64,000 nucleotides of DNA from CAYLXP01 sp964387425. GTDB lineage: Bacteria; Verrucomicrobiota; Kiritimatiellia; UBA8416. The stretch covers positions 57,798 through 121,797 of the forward strand of contig CAYLXP010000001.1 of assembly GCA_964387425.1 (NCBI GenBank), written 5' to 3'. This document shows, in pieces, positions 62,310 through 64,000 of this stretch. The notes beneath the pieces were generated by a model that was not told the DNA's origin, searched no databases, and saw nothing but the letters and a program-made list of their open reading frames with translations. Numbering within the stretch: position 1 is the first letter of the stretch; each line of letters starts with the position of its first letter. The position numbers were made by a program, and so were the translations under genes.

Positions 62310-62408
62310 ACAGGCTCCCCGATGGGAATCGGGGAAGCCTGTCCTACAAGGTTGTTACAGCATCCTAATCGTGTAGGACGGGCTTCCCGAGTCCCCGAGG
62401 GAGCCTGT
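62310..62408. repeat. 99-bp palindromic repeat, copy B
   Basis: Three nested dyads: a 5' hairpin ACAGGCT(T)CCCCGAT / ATCGGGGAAGCCTGT; a central stem GTCCTACA / TGTAGGAC; and a 3' imperfect hairpin ending in GGGAGCCTGT. The outermost ten bases at each end are perfect inverted copies. Identical to copy C. Confidence 0.93.
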
Positions 62409-62420
62409 GCCTCGCTCAGC

Positions 62421-62885
62421 TCAAAACGCGATCGGAACAATCTCCCCTGAATACGGCCAATCCTCCGCCCTCTCGACCAGACCGGCTCTCACGGGGTTCT
62501 CCCGTACATACGCCCATTTTTCTGCATAGCTATCGGCACTACGTAACAGATGATCGAAGAACCCAGGCTGCCAATGTGGCACTTCTATACCATCACGAGC
62601 GAGAATGGCCGACAGTGCCTTCTTCAGAAACCCAATGGTTGCCCCGAGCCTGGATTCCGAACCAATTCGTATGAACAGGTGCAGGTGATCCGGCATGATG
62701 ATGTAGCGCCCAACAGCCGTACCCCGCACCACCTGTTCCTCACCGAATTCCACAAACCGGCGATGTACCTGCGCTGTGTCCAAGACGCGCTTACGATCAT
62801 GCATCCCAAAGGTGATGAACCAAAGGGGGCTGTCATACTTGGCGAAAGGCACAATCCGAGGTGGATGCTGGGGGATACGTCTCAT
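62421..62885 (-). CDS. REP-associated tyrosine transposase (RAYT, Y1_Tnp family)
   Basis: A 154-residue single-strand nuclease of the HUH class, related to IS200/IS605 TnpA. The HUH motif is His67-x-His69 in MPDHLHLFI, the catalytic nucleophile is most likely Tyr126 in AYVRENPVRAGLV, and GFFDHLLRS is the usual RAYT segment between them. Length fits the family (about 150-180). ATG at 62885; no clear ribosome site. It is flanked by identical 99-bp repeats whose structure is what RAYTs cut and move. All catalytic residues appear intact, so it could be active. Confidence 0.93.
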   Translation of the reverse strand: MRRIPQHPPRIVPFAKYDSPLWFITFGMHDRKRVLDTAQVHRRFVEFGEEQVVRGTAVGRYIIMPDHLHLFIRIGSESRLGATIGFLKKALSAILARDGIEVPHWQPGFFDHLLRSADSYAEKWAYVRENPVRAGLVERAEDWPYSGEIVPIAF

Positions 62886-62903
62886 TCTGGCTCTCGGGAC
62901 TTC

Positions 62904-63002
62904 ACAGGCTCCCCGATGGGAATCGGGGAAGCCTGTCCTACAAGGTTGTTACAGCATCCTAATCGTGTAGGACGGGCTTCCCGAGTCCCCGAGGGAGCCT
63001 GT
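62904..63002. repeat. 99-bp palindromic repeat, copy C
   Basis: Identical base for base to copy B (62310-62408) in direct orientation. It ends 5 bp before the stop codon of the truncated membrane protein gene downstream. Confidence 0.93.
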
Positions 63003-63006
63003 GCCA

Positions 63007-64000
63007 TCACGGGGACGCCTGTCCAACGGTGTTGGTTTCGGCCGCAGCGGGAGCTGCATCGGGAACGATGTCCTTCCCACGGCTGCAGCCGCGGCAGCCG
63101 GCTCGCAGGCCCCACGCCACCAGAATGACCACGGCCGCGATGATCGCCTGTTTCACCCAGGTGTGTTGCGGCGTTCCGGTGGCATCCAGCGGATAGGGCT
63201 TGCGGCGGGTGAAGCTGCGCCGCTGGACGTTGTCGAAACGCATGCGGGCGTTGATTGCCCAGCCACACCCCTCGAGCAATGCGCTCAAATCCTGGCGTCT
63301 TAGTTTGAGAACGGCAATCAGCGACACGGGTACAGCCACCAGTGCGGCAGCGCCGAATACGCCGGCAACGAGCTGACCGCTCGACAGTCCCGCAAACGTC
63401 TTTGTGATGAACGCAAAGGCGGAACCGATGGCCGCCGCCGACACACTCAACCCTACCAGCATGCTCGCCGGACCGCTCGCCATTCCCGTAGCGGGGGCGG
63501 GCGCGGCAGCCGTCTTCGGTGGCGCCTGCATCAACGTATCGGTGCTTTTCTGGAGCTGCTTCTCGAGGTTGCCGGACATCGCCTCGATCTTCCCCATGAT
63601 GAATCCCCATAGCCGCGTGAACGGGGCAATCAAGGCTTCCCGCAGGCTGATCGGGTTGTCGATGACCTTGACCACGACGGCGTCATACTCCCGTCCACCC
63701 CAGTCAAAGAACACACCGCGCTTGCCAACGCCGAGGTTGCCCTTGCAACCCGATGTTGCCGGAACAGCCACGGTGAAATGGGTATCGGACGCTTTGTGGG
63801 TGACCTCGAGATAGAGGGTGAAGATGTTGCTGGCTTTCGCGATTGCACTGTGCTTGGCCACATCGTTCACGCGCAGCGCGAGATCGAACCAGCGGCCGTC
63901 GAGCAGGGCCGACCCCTCCTCGAACATGGCCCGAATCGGTGGATGATAGAGTTCACTGAAACTGATGAAGTTATTGGCCAGTCGCAAGAGATGCTGGTGG
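63007..64000 (-). CDS. uncharacterised membrane protein, 5' end outside window
   Basis: At least 330 residues; the frame stays open to the window edge, so the N-terminus is missing. A soluble beta-rich part (FTLYLEVTHKASDTHFTVAVPA, GVFFDWGGREYDAVVVKVID) is followed by a Pro/Ala linker. Two adjacent transmembrane helices follow (MLVGLSVSAAAIGSAFAFI; GVFGAAALVAVPVSLIAVL), then a basic segment (RRSFTRRKPYPLD) and a final helix (AIIAAVVILVAWGL), ending in a short Cys/Gly tail. The last codons (VGQASP) coincide with a degenerate fragment of the 99-bp repeat. No family recognised. Confidence 0.65.
   Translation of the reverse strand, partial: HQHLLRLANNFISFSELYHPPIRAMFEEGSALLDGRWFDLALRVNDVAKHSAIAKASNIFTLYLEVTHKASDTHFTVAVPATSGCKGNLGVGKRGVFFDWGGREYDAVVVKVIDNPISLREALIAPFTRLWGFIMGKIEAMSGNLEKQLQKSTDTLMQAPPKTAAAPAPATGMASGPASMLVGLSVSAAAIGSAFAFITKTFAGLSSGQLVAGVFGAAALVAVPVSLIAVLKLRRQDLSALLEGCGWAINARMRFDNVQRRSFTRRKPYPLDATGTPQHTWVKQAIIAAVVILVAWGLRAGCRGCSRGKDIVPDAAPAAAETNTVGQASP

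Larger units (their letters stand above)
62310..63002 (-). mobile_element. REP-RAYT-REP unit
   Basis: A compact 693-bp block: 99-bp repeat copy B, a RAYT gene on the minus strand, and 99-bp repeat copy C in the same orientation and identical to B. Spacers between repeat and gene are 12 and 18 bp. The arrangement matches domesticated REP/transposase (REPtron) elements. It begins 9 bp after the priA stop. No target-site duplication is obvious. Confidence 0.85.

Noticed and set aside
62882..63610. A 242-codon minus-strand frame ending in the 99-bp repeat
   Set aside because: It overlaps the membrane protein gene in another frame and its end simply translates repeat copy C.

Overview
This 64 kb window looks like chromosomal DNA of a Gram-negative member of the PVC superphylum, most likely Kiritimatiellota or Verrucomicrobiota. 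That is an inference from gene content: secreted formylglycine sulfatases next to a DUF6259-type protein, a DUF1080 (3-keto-disaccharide hydrolase) protein, a secretin/PilMNOP-like assembly cluster, outer-membrane barrels and lipoproteins, GatCAB, and repeat-rich intergenic DNA. Gene density is high, and the genes form many short operons with ATGA-type overlaps. I see no rRNA, prophage, IS element with DDE transposase or CRISPR array.

Layout. 0-4 kb: outer-membrane barrels and a lipoprotein, tRNA-Ala(CGC) and an azoreductase-like flavoprotein. 4.2-10.9 kb: an assembly operon of secretin lipoprotein, PilM-PilN fusion, PilO-like, PilP/GspC-like and GspE/PilB ATPase. 10.9-13.8 kb: phosphoglucomutase, lipoyl synthase and tRNA-Asn(GUU) with a clear promoter and terminator. 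13.9-21 kb: polysaccharide module (sulfatase, DUF6259 protein, sulfatase, then a DUF1080 protein). 21-25.5 kb: GalE, TrpB2 and an MsbA-type exporter. 25.5-33.3 kb: gatC-gatA-gatB-pilB-pilT-pilB on the minus strand. 33.6-37.4 kb: a VWA/HEAT protein, then amtB-glnB behind a near-consensus sigma-54 promoter. 37.8-42.4 kb: membrane protein, glycosyltransferase and three lipoprotein genes (LPP20, COG3014, LpoB types). 42.6-50 kb: Usp, lipid kinase-like protein, Sel1 protein, MerR-like regulator, a GYF-GYF-coil-TM-OmpA protein, GlpD-like dehydrogenase and a lipoprotein. 50-53 kb: zinc alcohol dehydrogenase, EpmA and EF-P. 53-59 kb: gyrB-gyrA-UDP-glucuronate decarboxylase. 59-64 kb: an orphan prepilin, priA, a REP-associated transposase (RAYT) unit and a truncated membrane protein gene.

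How it fits together. The secretin operon, the distant pilB-pilT-pilB block and the orphan prepilin supply parts of a type IV pilus/type II secretion-like machine, split over three loci. The prepilin peptidase and the platform protein PilC/GspF are not in this window. The sulfatase block suggests use of sulfated glycans, and EF-P with EpmA makes a translation-rescue pair.

The most unusual signal is the repeat content. A RAYT gene is flanked by two identical 99-bp palindromic repeats. A third, diverged copy lies in frame inside priA just before the Walker A motif, and a fragment of a fourth appears to supply the stop codon of the next gene. Separately, many intergenic gaps, and at least two coding linkers, carry quasi-tandem 8-12-mer words, often arranged as two inverted arms. 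I know of no name for this class.
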